From CAYOSF01 sp964406605 (lineage in GTDB: Bacteria > Chloroflexota > Dehalococcoidia > DSTF01 > RBG-16-68-14): 64,000 nt of DNA. Below the pieces are notes generated by a model, which saw only the letters and a program-made list of their open reading frames with translations, did not search any database and was not told the origin of the DNA. How positions within the stretch are numbered: position 1 is the stretch's first letter; each line of letters begins with the position of its first letter. The translations under genes and the position numbers were made by a program. Of the stretch, positions 8,804 through 16,560 are shown piece after piece. Location: contig CAYOSF010000003.1 in the NCBI GenBank assembly GCA_964406605.1, forward strand, positions 270,413-334,412, given 5' to 3'.

Positions 8804-10699
8804 CTATTCCACCGTGAGCTCGTCGTCCGGGTCGTCGAACAGGCCGCCGGAGCAGTCGTGGAAGTAGGACTTCACCGCCGCCAGGATGTCGTCCACCCGC
8901 TGCTGGCCGTTGGGCACTGCCAGGTTCCAGGGGTTCGCGCCGACGACCGCCGTGCGGTCGGTGTTCCTGGTGTAGTCCGGGCAGCTCCCCTCGTCACAGA
9001 AGTACGCGCCCACAACCTTCAGGATGTCATCCACCCGGTTCAGTCCGTCGTGGGTGGGGTTGAAGTAGTCCCAGCGGTTGTAGGGGTCGCGCAGACCGCC
9101 GTGGCTCTGATCGTTCGTAAGCTCGGCCTTGTCCGGGCAGTTGTCGCCGTCGGTGTCGATCTGGCCGCCCGCGGCGCACTTGGGCTCATCCTTGTCGCAG
9201 GGGCCCTTCTCGCCTGCCTTGACCGACGAGATGGGCGCGTCGGCGAAGGTAGGCAGGCCGCTGGGCGTGCCGCCGGTGCAGTTTGCCGTCGTCTGGGCCA
9301 GCCAGATGTTCGCTGTGCCCCTGCCCGTGTGGGCGTCCTGGTCCGATTGGATGTAGACGTTGCCGACGGCGCTGTGACCGTCGCGGTCCTCGTAGCAGCC
9401 GGACATCAGGAGATGATTCGTTCCTTCGTTGAATGTGCCGGTCAGCACGGACTGGACGTCATCCACGTCGCCGTAGGGCGGCGGCGGGGGAACGTCCTTG
9501 TAGCCGTCGCCGGTGTCCGGGCCCGCCTGCGGGTTGACCGGGAGCAGGGCGCTGTCCGTGTAGCAGTACATCGCCATCTCCACGTTGATGCCGTCCTGCT
9601 GCATGTCGCCGATGCAGTGGAAGTAGGCGCCAGGCGTGGCCTTGTCGGCCGGGAGCGCGGTGGCGCTGATGCGGTAGATCCCGCCGATGTTCACCGCCTG
9701 GTTGCAGTCGTGCGGGTTGAACGGGTCCAGCCCGTTGGCCGTTGCGTCGCCGCTATTCAGGGTAGGATCCAGCTCGTCCCAGTCCGGGCAGCCGTCGCCG
9801 TCCCAGTCGTCCGACAGCATGGGCGTGACGTGCGGCGGGTCGCCGCGCGTGTACGGGCCCGCGGCCACCTCGTCCGTCCCGTCCGGGTTCTGCTTCGTGC
9901 CCTTCACCTTCGCCGGGCCGTCCGGGTCCACGATCAGGTCGCCGGCCGCGATTGCGTCCGCGTTGGAAGCCAGCTCCGGGTGGTCCGTGGTCGCGTCACG
10001 CGAGTGACTGACGATCACGAAGTTGTAGGAAAGCGTCCCGTTCCCGCATGTCGTGGGGTCTCCCGGAACGCTGGGGGACAGGGCATACGGGTAGAGCGTG
10101 CCGATACCGTAGTTGATCGACTTGGGGCCCTTTGTGCTCAGCACCACGTCCACCACGGTCTTGGTCCAGAACTCAGTGGTCCCCGAGTAGGTGCAGGTGG
10201 TGTAATGCAGGAGCGTGTCGGGGCCGGCGGGCACCAGGTCGGCGGTGAACGTCCGGGTCTCGCTCGGAATGGCGTAGTTCAGGTGGTCGTTGAGACGGTT
10301 GTTCTCCGGGTTCACCTGCCCGTCCAACTCCGTCTCCGCGCAGGTGAGACCCGGCCCCTTGTCCGGGATGTTGAACTCGTCGCCGTCAAGGTTGGGGCCC
10401 AGGTAGACGGCCTGCGTCAGGTCCAGGTCTCCCGGCACCGTCTGCGACGGCTCGCCCCTGCTCATAGAGAAGCCGGTGAGCAGGTCTTCCGCGCCGGGCG
10501 GGTTCCCCAACGTGGTGAGGGGCGGGACGTCCAGGTACGTGTCGGCGCAGGTAACGTAGTTCTGGTTGGCCCAGTCGAAGTCCGCGAGGGCCCGGTCCTG
10601 GTCTCGTGCGCTGCCGCTGAACCAGGCCACCACGGCCAGCATGGCCGCCGCGACCACCAGCAAGGCGGCCGGGCGTCCGATCAGTCTAATTCGGTGCAT
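8804..10699 (-). CDS. secreted dockerin-like/Ca-motif protein, array unit 3
   Basis: The 631-residue protein is the closest relative of unit 1: the signal peptides begin with the same eight residues (MHRIRLIG), both mature ends start DFDWAN, and both have RDATTDHPEL, the Asp motif DWDGDGCPDWDEL and the KCAAGGQIDTDGD stretch. The core domain has YFHCIGDMQQDGINVEM. The dockerin-like pair reads DGLNRVDDILKVVGAYF and NGQQRVDDILAAVKSYFHDC. The frame opens 30 bp earlier, but ATG 10699 is chosen because GAGGAGG lies 9 bp upstream and MHR is shared by all units. The pair with unit 1 points to duplication; function is unknown. Confidence 0.75.
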   Translation of the reverse strand: MHRIRLIGRPAALLVVAAAMLAVVAWFSGSARDQDRALADFDWANQNYVTCADTYLDVPPLTTLGNPPGAEDLLTGFSMSRGEPSQTVPGDLDLTQAVYLGPNLDGDEFNIPDKGPGLTCAETELDGQVNPENNRLNDHLNYAIPSETRTFTADLVPAGPDTLLHYTTCTYSGTTEFWTKTVVDVVLSTKGPKSINYGIGTLYPYALSPSVPGDPTTCGNGTLSYNFVIVSHSRDATTDHPELASNADAIAAGDLIVDPDGPAKVKGTKQNPDGTDEVAAGPYTRGDPPHVTPMLSDDWDGDGCPDWDELDPTLNSGDATANGLDPFNPHDCNQAVNIGGIYRISATALPADKATPGAYFHCIGDMQQDGINVEMAMYCYTDSALLPVNPQAGPDTGDGYKDVPPPPPYGDVDDVQSVLTGTFNEGTNHLLMSGCYEDRDGHSAVGNVYIQSDQDAHTGRGTANIWLAQTTANCTGGTPSGLPTFADAPISSVKAGEKGPCDKDEPKCAAGGQIDTDGDNCPDKAELTNDQSHGGLRDPYNRWDYFNPTHDGLNRVDDILKVVGAYFCDEGSCPDYTRNTDRTAVVGANPWNLAVPNGQQRVDDILAAVKSYFHDCSGGLFDDPDDELTVE

Positions 10700-10998
10700 G
10701 TGCTGTGATTCCTCCTCACTGTCTTGCATGTGGGCGTATGGGGGTTAGCGGTTGATTCGGTCTGAGCCTCTCCTCCTTTCGAATAGCTGGTCTCAGCCTT
10801 CAGGCGCGCGGCAGACCGAATACCGAAACACGGCGCCGTTTCGCGGCGCGCGGACACAGTTCGGCATGCTCTGCCCACACGTGTACCAATGCGGTTGCGG
10901 GGAGTCCTATCGCACCAGTCGCGCCCGCTCTCCTGCGGGCACGTACTGCAAACGCAGTACCAAGAAACAAGTATGCGTGCTGCCGGGGGAAATGTCAA
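10700..10998 (-). promoter_or_regulatory. promoter and structured leader of array unit 3
   Basis: Minus-strand promoter: TTGACA (10998-10993), 17 bp, CATACT (10975-10970). Hairpin GTACTGC-GTTT-GCAGTAC (10960-10943), hairpin GCCCGC/GCGGGC with loop AGGAGA (10940-10923), core GGACTCCCCGCAACCGCA (10907-10890), and AAAGGAGGAGAG near 10780. The GTTT hairpin stem differs from unit 2 at paired positions. Confidence 0.7.
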
Positions 10999-11041
10999 AC
11001 GGGACGAGCGTGCCCGTCCCGCGGCGGCATGGGAGAGAAAG

Positions 11042-11071
11042 AAAGGAGTCCTTCCGAGGAAGGACTCCTTT
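11042..11071 (-). terminator. hairpin terminator of array unit 4
   Basis: AAAGGAGTCCTTCC / GGAAGGACTCCTTT: the stem differs from the other three by a compensating change near its base (G to A paired with C to T). It lies 22 bp beyond the stop codon. Confidence 0.7.
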
Positions 11072-11093
11072 GTGTATTCGGGACGCGCGCCGG

Positions 11094-12887
11094 CTACTGA
11101 CCGGTCTGTGCGTCGAACTGTGGGTCGTCGTCGGGAACGTGCTGCGGCCCGATGGGACAGTCGTGGAAGTAGGACTTCACCGCCGCCAGGATGTCATCCA
11201 CGCGCTGCTGCCCGTTGGGCTTGTTCAGGTTCCACGGGTTGGCCCCGATGACCGCCGTGCGGTCGGTCGTCCGGGTGTAGTTGGCGGCGGGGTAGTCCTT
11301 GAAGTACTGGCCCACCACCTTCAGGATGTCATCCACCCGGTTCAGGCCGTCGCCGGTCGGGTTGAAGTAGTCCCAGTGGTTGTAGGGGTCGCGCAGGCCG
11401 CCGGCGTTCGGGGTATTCCCCAGCTCCTTCTTGTTGGAGCAGCCGTCGCCGTCGGTGTCGCGCTCGACCCCGTCCTTTGTCGCCTGGCGGGTCATGGTCA
11501 GCTTCGCGAGGACCGGCGTGCCCACCGGGCTGCCGGCGCACTGGGGGTCGGGCTGGAGGATCCAGATCCAGACCTGCCCTTCCATGGTGTTGATGTCCAG
11601 CCAGTGCGTCGAGATGTAGACGGCGCCCAGAGGGCCGGTGCCGTCGTCATCGGCGAAGCACCCGGCAAGCTCCATGACGCCCTTGGTCTCGTCGACAACA
11701 CCCGTCAGCTCGGTGTGCCCGACGCTGCTCACGTCGGCGTAGGGCTCCGGCGGCATGCCGCCGGAGAGGCCGTCACCGGACGTCGCGCCCGCCTCCGGGT
11801 TCACGGGAACGCCGGGGATGTCGATGTAGCACATCACCTTCGCGTTCAGAACGTTGTCCGGGTCCTCCTGCATGTCGGCCAGGCAGGCGTAGTACGCGCC
11901 CGGGATGGGCGTGCCCGTGCCCTCGTCGTAGTCAGCCTCCGCCGCCTCGGCGGTCAGACTGTAGCTACCGCTTAGGTTCAGTACCGCGGTCGCTCCATCG
12001 TACGGGTTGAAGGGGTCGTCGCCGCAGTCGACGTCGGCCTTGTCCAGCTCGTCCCAGTCGGAGCAGCCGTCGGCGTCATAGTCGCTGTTGCTGGAGCCAG
12101 GCTCCGGTCCCGGCCGGATGGGGCTGTTCCCGCTGTCGGCCCGGGTGGCCTGGATCGGCAGCGTCAACGGGGTACCGGACGGCGTCAATGCGGCGCACGA
12201 GGCGTCGGACTGGCCCGTGTACAGGTTCAGCGTGCCGGCCGTCTTGCCGCCCTGGGCCGTCTGCTGAGCCACCGCGTTCGGCATGGAGGTCACCGCGATG
12301 ATGTTGCCGCTGGTGCCGTTGGCCTCGAAGCAGGTCGTCAGGTTGAGGTCGCCGGCCACCACTGCTCCGTAGCTCTTGGCCTTCGTCCCGCCGTAGGGCG
12401 GAGGCGGCGGCGCCCCCGGTACCATGTCGTCTCCCTCGCCGGGGAGGTCCGGCATGATGTTGCTCGGGTCGTCAAGCAACGGGTTGTCCACGTAGCACAC
12501 GACGCCCATCTTGACGCTGTCGTCGGCGCGGTGCTCCTGCCGTCCGATGCAGGCGTAGAGCCCGATGCTCTTGTCGTGACAGTCGATGTCGTTGAAGTCG
12601 GTGTAGCCGTCACTGTCGTTGTCGATGCCGTCCACGCACGTGCCGCTCCCGCCCTCAGTCGCGGCCACGCCCGGGATCATGATGTCGTAGACGCCGGTCA
12701 AAGCGTCGTCGATGGGAGTGGGCTTCGGCGTCGGGGCCGGCCCGGGCGTGGGCGTTAGCGTCGCCTTACCCGCCGCCTGGGCGGTCGGCGAGTCGCCGGT
12801 TCCTGAGGCGGCCATGAACGCGACCACGGCTACCGCTGCAATCAGCGCCGCGCTCACGATCAGGACCGCCGCTCTCATTCGATGCAT
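11094..12887 (-). CDS. secreted dockerin-like protein with doubled core domain, array unit 4
   Basis: The 597-residue protein has a signal peptide (to about residue 38) and then a Thr/Pro linker (TLTPTPGPAPTPKPTP). It carries two copies of the array core domain. The first (about 60-260) begins with a MopE-like metal motif, CVDGIDNDSDGYTDFNDIDC. The second (about 315-490) has the standard YIDIPGVPVNPEAGATSGDG. An Asp motif (DYDADGCSDWDEL) separates them. The C-terminus is TDGDGCSNKKEL plus the dockerin-like pair. It lacks the long SCADL N-terminal region of the others. ATG 12887 follows TAGGAGGTAATCT. Extracellular location is inferred. Confidence 0.75.
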   Translation of the reverse strand: MHRMRAAVLIVSAALIAAVAVVAFMAASGTGDSPTAQAAGKATLTPTPGPAPTPKPTPIDDALTGVYDIMIPGVAATEGGSGTCVDGIDNDSDGYTDFNDIDCHDKSIGLYACIGRQEHRADDSVKMGVVCYVDNPLLDDPSNIMPDLPGEGDDMVPGAPPPPPYGGTKAKSYGAVVAGDLNLTTCFEANGTSGNIIAVTSMPNAVAQQTAQGGKTAGTLNLYTGQSDASCAALTPSGTPLTLPIQATRADSGNSPIRPGPEPGSSNSDYDADGCSDWDELDKADVDCGDDPFNPYDGATAVLNLSGSYSLTAEAAEADYDEGTGTPIPGAYYACLADMQEDPDNVLNAKVMCYIDIPGVPVNPEAGATSGDGLSGGMPPEPYADVSSVGHTELTGVVDETKGVMELAGCFADDDGTGPLGAVYISTHWLDINTMEGQVWIWILQPDPQCAGSPVGTPVLAKLTMTRQATKDGVERDTDGDGCSNKKELGNTPNAGGLRDPYNHWDYFNPTGDGLNRVDDILKVVGQYFKDYPAANYTRTTDRTAVIGANPWNLNKPNGQQRVDDILAAVKSYFHDCPIGPQHVPDDDPQFDAQTGQ

Positions 12888-13184
12888 AGATTACCTCCTA
12901 CCTGTTCCTTTCTGAATCGGGTATCTGTTCGCGAACGATGATTGCAGCCTAGCCTCCCCTCCTTTCCGCTCAAGCTCAATTCTGTTCAACGCGGTAAGCT
13001 ATATACGCCGACACAGTCGTGCCGTACGAAAAGAGCATACGCAGGGCCGGTCAGCATATCCAGCCCATTCCTAATCCGGCTGCGGGGAGTCCAACACAAG
13101 CCACCAGCGCCCGCTTTCCCGCGGGCGCGCACCACAAACGTGGTACTGGAGAATAAGTATCGGCGATGTGGGGACATTTGTCAA
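12888..13184 (-). promoter_or_regulatory. promoter and structured leader of array unit 4
   Basis: Minus-strand promoter: TTGACA (13184-13179), 17 bp, GATACT (13161-13156). Hairpin ACCAC-GTTT-GTGGT (13144-13131), hairpin GCGCCCGC/GCGGGCGC (13128-13107), core GGACTCCCCGCAGCCGGA (13092-13075), and AAAGGAGGGGAGG near 12960. The -35 overlaps the -35 of the rightward tRNA-His promoter. Confidence 0.7.
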
Positions 13185-13206
13185 GCCGATAGGCGCGTGC
13201 TAGACT
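13178..13206 (+). promoter_or_regulatory. tRNA-His promoter, back to back with array unit 4
   Basis: TTGTCA (13178-13183), 17 bp, TAGACT (13201-13206), 48 bp before the tRNA. Its -35 shares five bases with the leftward -35 of array unit 4. Confidence 0.65.
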
Positions 13207-13253
13207 GCGGAAGGCCGAAGGCTCCGGCCTCTGGCCGGTTGCGATGGGGCCGT

Positions 13254-13331
13254 GGTGGGCGTAGCCGAGAGGTCTAAGGCACCTGGTTGTGGCCCAGGAG
13301 ATCGAGGGTTCGAATCCCTCCGTCCACCCCA
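13254..13331 (+). tRNA. tRNA-His (GTG)
   Basis: The cloverleaf is complete: acceptor GTGGGCG/CGTCCAC, anticodon arm CCTGG-TTGTGGC-CCAGG with anticodon GTG, T arm GAGGG-TTCGAAT-CCCTC, and encoded CCA. An extra 5' G (13254) faces C73, the tRNA-His identity feature. Confidence 0.95.
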
Positions 13332-13413
13332 TCCACCGCCGTTTCGGCGCGCTGGCCGCGCCGCAGAGGAGAGAACGAGAGAGGGGCGCCCCGATACGTC
13401 GGGGCGTCGCACC

Positions 13414-14412
13414 ATGAAGTACCGCATGCGACCGCTCCTCATTGTCGTGCTGCTGGCCTGGTCCCTGCTGTCCTTCAACGCCTGCGGCGGGCAGGGGGAT
13501 GACCGCACGGCCGGCATCATCGAGCGTCTGCTCCAGGCGGCGGTGCTGGACGATTCGGGCGAGATGGAGAGCTTTCCAGGTGAATTGCCGCCGGACCTGC
13601 CGGTGGAGATCCCCCTGTACCCGGACGCCGAGGTCATTGTCTCCAACCGCCAGCCCGCCCCCGTGAGCGACGCTAAGACACCGGAAGCGGCCGCGGAGCC
13701 CTACCCGCTGCTCTACTTCATCCTGCTGGACACCTCGGACGACCGGAACGAGGTCTTGGAGTTCTACGAGAACGCGCTGGATGAGGACCCCTGGCAACTG
13801 GAGAGCTCATTCTCGACGGAGCTGCTGGACACCCTGCAGTTCTTGGACGTAGAAGACGCCGATATCGCCGGCGCGGTCTCTATCGCGCACGGCGGCGAGG
13901 ACGGACGGACCAGCATTCTCATCTCGCTCCAGGACGCCGGCGCCTACCTAGAGGGGGAACAGCCCTTTGAGCTGGGAGAGAGCGTGGCCCTGCCGAAGGA
14001 GTTCCCGCCGGACATGCCGCTGTACCCGGACGCCACGGTCACCGGTACCGCCTTCTTCCGCGAGCCGGGCAGCGAGAGCTTCCTCCTCATCTTTCTCACG
14101 GCGGACAGCCAGGACGACGTCATCGAGTTCTACCGGGATGAGTTCGACCGGCGCTTCTGGACCGTGCTGGCGGGTGATGCGACCGGCCTGGAGGAGCGCC
14201 TCGACTTCCGGGACGCCGAGGACAGCATCCAGGGCGACGTGCTGGCCGACCGCTCTCCAAGCTCCCCGCTCTACACCGAGGTGCGCATCCAGATCCAGAT
14301 CGACCCGGCGCGGGAGCCGGTGGACATGGAGAAGATTCCCACGCCCAAACCGACGGAGGAAGGCGGGGAGGGCGCCACCCCGGACGGGTCGGAGGACGGA
14401 GCGGGTTCGTAG
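13414..14412 (+). CDS. lipoprotein with two repeated LYPDA domains
   Basis: The 332-residue protein has a signal peptide (MKYRMRPLLIVVLLAWSL) and a lipobox-like end (SFNAC), so it is probably a lipoprotein. Two related domains follow. Each opens with PPDLP or PPDMP and PLYPDA (about residues 58-75 and 195-210), and each contains a VLEFYENALD/VIEFYRDEFD-like stretch. The tail is Pro/Glu/Gly-rich. A CGCCCCGA/TCGGGGCG hairpin (13387-13408) sits 5 bp before the ATG and could hide the ribosome binding site. It lies 82 bp after tRNA-His and is probably on the same transcript. The function is unknown. Confidence 0.65.
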   Translation: MKYRMRPLLIVVLLAWSLLSFNACGGQGDDRTAGIIERLLQAAVLDDSGEMESFPGELPPDLPVEIPLYPDAEVIVSNRQPAPVSDAKTPEAAAEPYPLLYFILLDTSDDRNEVLEFYENALDEDPWQLESSFSTELLDTLQFLDVEDADIAGAVSIAHGGEDGRTSILISLQDAGAYLEGEQPFELGESVALPKEFPPDMPLYPDATVTGTAFFREPGSESFLLIFLTADSQDDVIEFYRDEFDRRFWTVLAGDATGLEERLDFRDAEDSIQGDVLADRSPSSPLYTEVRIQIQIDPAREPVDMEKIPTPKPTEEGGEGATPDGSEDGAGS

Positions 14413-14471
14413 GGCCATGCAACTTGACGGGCATGAATGGAGCACTCCCGGCCCGCCGAACTGACCAATCT

Positions 14472-14542
14472 GTCATGCTGAGCGCAGCGAAGCATCTCGC
14501 GCCCCCGCGAGGGGCCAGACCCTTAGCTTCGCTCAGGGTGAC
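14472..14542. repeat. short inverted-repeat (MITE-like) element
   Basis: GTCATGCTGAGCGCAGCGAAGC on one side (14472-14493) and GCTTCGCTCAGGGTGAC on the other (14526-14542) form an imperfect palindrome of about 71 bp. The sequence style is that of a small dispersed palindromic repeat seen in many GC-rich genomes. No coding capacity. Confidence 0.6.
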
Positions 14543-14618
14543 CTCAGTGCTACGCCTCCTTGGTATCAGGTTGGAACAGCACTAGGCCCGGGCCGGAATC
14601 GACCAGCGGGCGGGCCGC

Positions 14619-15983
14619 TCAGGCGATGCGCTCCACCATCAGGGTGGCGAGCCCCAGGAAGAAGAAGAAGCCCAGAACGTCCGTACACGTGGTCACGAGC
14701 ACGCCCGACGCCAGCGCGGGGTCCAGCCGCACCGCCCGCAGAGTGACGGGCACCATCACACCGGCTGTCACCGCCGTCGCCATGTTGAGCAGCATCGCCA
14801 GCCCGGCCACGATGCCCAGTCCCACATTCCCCTTCCAGGCGAAGGCAAGTCCCCCCAGCAGCAGCCCGATGACGATGCCGTTGGCGATGCCGATGAGCAG
14901 CTCCCGCTGCAGGACGTGGCGCACGTCCCGCAGCTCGACGTTGCCGAGCGCCAGGGAGCGCACGACCAGCGTGATCGTCTGCACCCCGGCGTTGCCTCCC
15001 ATGCCGGCGATGACCGGCATGAAGACCGCGAGCGCCGCGACGCGGGCAATGGTTCCCTCGAACGCGTTCACCACGCCGGCCGCCGCGAAAGCGGTCACCA
15101 GGTTGACCAGGAGCCAGGTCATCCGGGGAGCGATCGACTGGGCCGCCGGGCGCAGCAGGCTCTCGTCTTCGTGGAGGCCCGCCATGCGGTACATGTCCTC
15201 CGTGGCCTCCTCTTCCGCCACGTCCAGCACGTCGTCGACGCTGATCACGCCCACCAGGCGGTGCTCTTCGTCGACCACGGGCACCGCGACGAAGTTGTAA
15301 CGCTGCACGCGCCGGGCAACCTCCTCCTGGTCCTCGGTGGTCTGCACGCTCACGACGTCCGTCGTCATCACATCGCCGATGCGCTGGTCGGCCCCGGCGA
15401 CGACGAGGTTGCGCAGGCTGAGCACGCCCTCCAGCTTGCGCTGATCGCCGACCACATAGAGATAGTACGCCTGGTCCGCTGCCGGCCTGGTTTCGCGCAG
15501 GTAGGTGAGCGTCTGGTCCACCGTCCATTCCTGTTGGAGAGCGACGAAGTCGCTGGTCATGCGGCCGCCGGCGCTCTCGTCGGGGTGGGGGAGCAGAGGC
15601 GCCACGTCGGTGGCGGTACGCATGCTGCCGAGCGCGGCCTGGGCCTGCTCCGGCGCCAGGTCGTGAAGGATGTCGACGGCCACGTCTCGGTCGACCAGGT
15701 CGAGCAGGGGACCGAGGGCGGCAGGCTCCATCTCCGCGACGAGGCTGCGCCTGGGCTCCTCGTTCAGGTAGGCGAGGATCTGCGCCATCGCCTCGTCGGG
15801 GATGCGGGGCAGCAGCGCTGCCCGCAGCGAGGCGTCGAGCTGGCCGACAACACCGGCCTGGTCGGCCGGGTGGAGGGCGGCGAGTTGGGCCAGCGCCTCG
15901 TCCGGGCGCTCCTCCTCCAAGAGGCGCTGCGTCTCGGGCAGCGCCGCGTCGACTGGGCTGACCTCGGGGCTGTCGTCGGCCAT
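14619..15983 (-). CDS. mgtE: magnesium transporter MgtE
   Basis: The 454-residue protein has the full MgtE order. An N-terminal superhelical domain (about 20-130, LAPEQAQAALGSM) is followed by a CBS pair (about 140-260, with IGDVMTTDVVSVQ and LVGVISVDDVLDVAEEEATEDMYRMAG). A five-helix membrane domain follows (about 285-454), including the family signature PVIAGMGGNAGVQT. It imports Mg2+ through the inner membrane, gated by Mg2+ bound to the CBS region. Length is normal. No M-box-like leader is visible in the 100 bp upstream. Confidence 0.95.
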   Translation of the reverse strand: MADDSPEVSPVDAALPETQRLLEEERPDEALAQLAALHPADQAGVVGQLDASLRAALLPRIPDEAMAQILAYLNEEPRRSLVAEMEPAALGPLLDLVDRDVAVDILHDLAPEQAQAALGSMRTATDVAPLLPHPDESAGGRMTSDFVALQQEWTVDQTLTYLRETRPAADQAYYLYVVGDQRKLEGVLSLRNLVVAGADQRIGDVMTTDVVSVQTTEDQEEVARRVQRYNFVAVPVVDEEHRLVGVISVDDVLDVAEEEATEDMYRMAGLHEDESLLRPAAQSIAPRMTWLLVNLVTAFAAAGVVNAFEGTIARVAALAVFMPVIAGMGGNAGVQTITLVVRSLALGNVELRDVRHVLQRELLIGIANGIVIGLLLGGLAFAWKGNVGLGIVAGLAMLLNMATAVTAGVMVPVTLRAVRLDPALASGVLVTTCTDVLGFFFFLGLATLMVERIA

Positions 15984-16044
15984 GGCGTGTCTCCCAGGAA
16001 TCGCTCGGTCCTGGTTCTCCTCCGAGAGGCGACACCCGACCCCG

Positions 16045-16074
16045 TTGAGGGGCCGAGAAGGGCTATGCTAGACT
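16045..16074 (+). promoter_or_regulatory. promoter for tRNA-Arg
   Basis: TTGAGG (16045-16050), 18 bp, TAGACT (16069-16074), about 90 bp before tRNA-Arg and on the opposite strand to mgtE. Confidence 0.5.
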
Positions 16075-16163
16075 GGCTCGGGGTGCAGTGCGCGAGGCGC
16101 CCTGCCTCGCCACTGTACGCAGACGGTGCGGTTCGCGCAACCGTCCGAAGGGGCGGGCGCAGC

Positions 16164-16239
16164 GCGCTCGTAGCTCAGCGGACAGAGCATCGGTCTTCGG
16201 AACCGAGGGTCGGGGGTTCGAATCCCTCCGAGCGCGCCA
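16164..16239 (+). tRNA. tRNA-Arg (TCG)
   Basis: Acceptor GCGCTCG/CGAGCGC, anticodon arm TCGGT-CTTCGGA-ACCGA giving anticodon TCG, T loop TTCGAAT, and encoded CCA at 16237-16239. A decayed integrase lies just downstream, as expected for a tRNA used as an integration site. Confidence 0.93.
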
Positions 16240-16418
16240 CAATTCGAATCTAGACTTGACCTCTTACGGGGTCATTTCTGTTTACGTTCTCAGCAATTGA
16301 CGGCAATTTAACGGCAGCAACGCAGACTCGACAAGTCCCTCGTCAGGTCGCTTTGTGCTGAGAAGGTCAGCAATTGCGGGTGGGTCGAGGACACTAGGAG
16401 CGCCACGACCCGATGGCT
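16240..16418. other. gene-free stretch between tRNA-Arg and integrase remnant
   Basis: The stretch is AT-richer than its surroundings at 16240-16320, with repeated AATTGNCGGCAA-type words on the minus strand (TTGCTG, TTAAATTGCC, GTCAATTGCTG). These resemble arm-type or attachment DNA next to integrase genes. No second copy of the tRNA 3' end was found. Confidence 0.35.
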
Positions 16419-16560
16419 CTACTGGCATCTGAGTACCGCCTCCAGCGCCTCCGTGGCCTCTCACTGCATGGTTGGCGTGACGTGGCTGTAGAGGTCGAGG
16501 CTAGTGGTGATGCGGTTCTGTCTTGGCATCCTTTTGACCATCTTTCGGCGCACACCCGCA
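16419..16560 (-). pseudogene. tyrosine recombinase (integrase) C-terminal remnant
   Basis: The minus-strand frame reads GVRRKMVKRMP...RITTSLDLYSHVTPTMQ, an in-frame TGA (16463-16461), then EATEALEAVLRCQ and a stop at 16419. This fits the C-terminal end of phage-type integrases, where LDLYSHV carries the catalytic Tyr and MQ-EAA follows. The HDLRH region survives only as HDV in another frame just upstream (about 16575), so there are also indels. It is a dead remnant of an element integrated at tRNA-Arg. Confidence 0.6.

Noticed and set aside
15984..16080. M-box (magnesium) riboswitch before mgtE
   Set aside because: The region is only about 100 nt before the next transcript and has none of the M-box conserved sequences.
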